Below are positions 63,906 to 64,000 of a stretch of DNA of 64,000 nt, piece after piece (the stretch's first letter is position 1; each line of letters opens with the position of its first letter). Under the pieces are notes generated by a model. The model worked only from the letters and a program-made list of their open reading frames with translations, was not told the origin of the DNA and ran no database searches. The position numbers and the translations under genes were made by a program. The stretch comes from Streptomyces sp. NBC_01428. GTDB taxonomy: Bacteria; Actinomycetota; Actinomycetes; Streptomycetales; Streptomycetaceae. Location of the stretch: assembly GCF_036231965.1 (NCBI RefSeq), contig NZ_CP109499.1, positions 4,464,001 through 4,528,000 of the forward strand. Reading direction: 5' to 3'.

Positions 63906-64000
63906 GGTGGGAAGAGGTTACGCCCGAGGTTCCAGCAATCCCCTCAGCTTCACCCTGTGTCATCCACACGACGCGACCGACGTCCCGGACCGCGCGACCC

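Overview
The window is chromosomal DNA of very high G+C content. Dense gene packing, GTG and TTG starts, four-base ATGA/GTGA overlaps and strong GC third-position bias all point to a Streptomyces (Actinomycetota) chromosome. The gene order asd-ask-DUF5063-recR-ybaB ... purA ... kynureninase/TDO ... fba-pyrE ... clpB (with an HspR box) ... sugar-binding lipoprotein matches, from memory, the core-chromosome region around SCO36xx of S. coelicolor. I see no phage, insertion sequence, CRISPR array or classical biosynthetic cluster. The accessory material is a small toxin-antitoxin insertion and possibly the repeat-peptide operon near the right end.

Layout. 1-10 kb: a metallophosphoesterase cut by the window edge, a Pr6Pr-like membrane protein, tRNA-Pro(CGG) with a strong terminator, a NERD-domain protein, an AhpD-like protein, a two-domain NAD-binding ion-channel-like protein, an S9 peptidase, an NTF2-like protein and SURF1. 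10-17 kb: an ECF (SigE-type) sigma factor coupled to a one-TM partner protein, then asd-ask, which commits aspartate to lysine/threonine/methionine synthesis and carries an apparent internal start for the aspartokinase beta subunit. Next are DUF5063, recR and ybaB. 17-22.7 kb: membrane and signalling genes (a SLATT-like 2-TM protein, a membrane-tethered PstS-like binding protein, a Ser/Thr kinase) and a DJ-1/MarR pair. 22.8-30.5 kb: a class-III aminotransferase, a GntR regulator, a TTG-started unknown, a 5'-nucleotidase gene broken by a one-base deletion, purA with a structured leader, and a degenerate diacylglycerol-kinase-like gene.

30.5-43.8 kb: a GbsR/MarR regulator divergent from an ABC exporter, a P450, a two-component system, and the kynurenine route (formamidase, kynureninase, tryptophan 2,3-dioxygenase) with a divergent TetR gene. 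Two inverted copies of a dispersed ~75-bp Streptomyces repeat sit either side of the formamidase/TetR pair. DUF3151 and an MFS exporter follow. 43.9-50.7 kb: fba, pyrE, an aldose-1-epimerase-like gene, an SRPBCC membrane protein, a membrane-fused spermidine synthase, DUF2617 and a Cys/His/Gly-rich small membrane protein. 50.8-55.6 kb: a VOC protein, a PLP aminotransferase, a YefM-YoeB toxin-antitoxin module, then a truncated second copy of the aminotransferase 3' end that shares an exact 121-bp direct repeat with the first. This looks like the footprint of a recombination event. A mannosyltransferase and a YbjN protein follow. 55.9-64 kb: clpB with a perfect HAIR operator, a PPOX protein, and a translationally coupled two-gene operon: a secreted protein with seven DSGWG repeats and a miniature Rieske-like protein that has lost its histidine ligands. 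That operon is divergent from the first of two paralogous LuxR-type regulators. A sugar-binding lipoprotein closes the window.

The most promising undescribed system is the DSGWG-repeat/Rieske-like operon with its regulators (59226-62216). The most informative evolutionary feature is the toxin-antitoxin/aminotransferase duplication (51407-53662).
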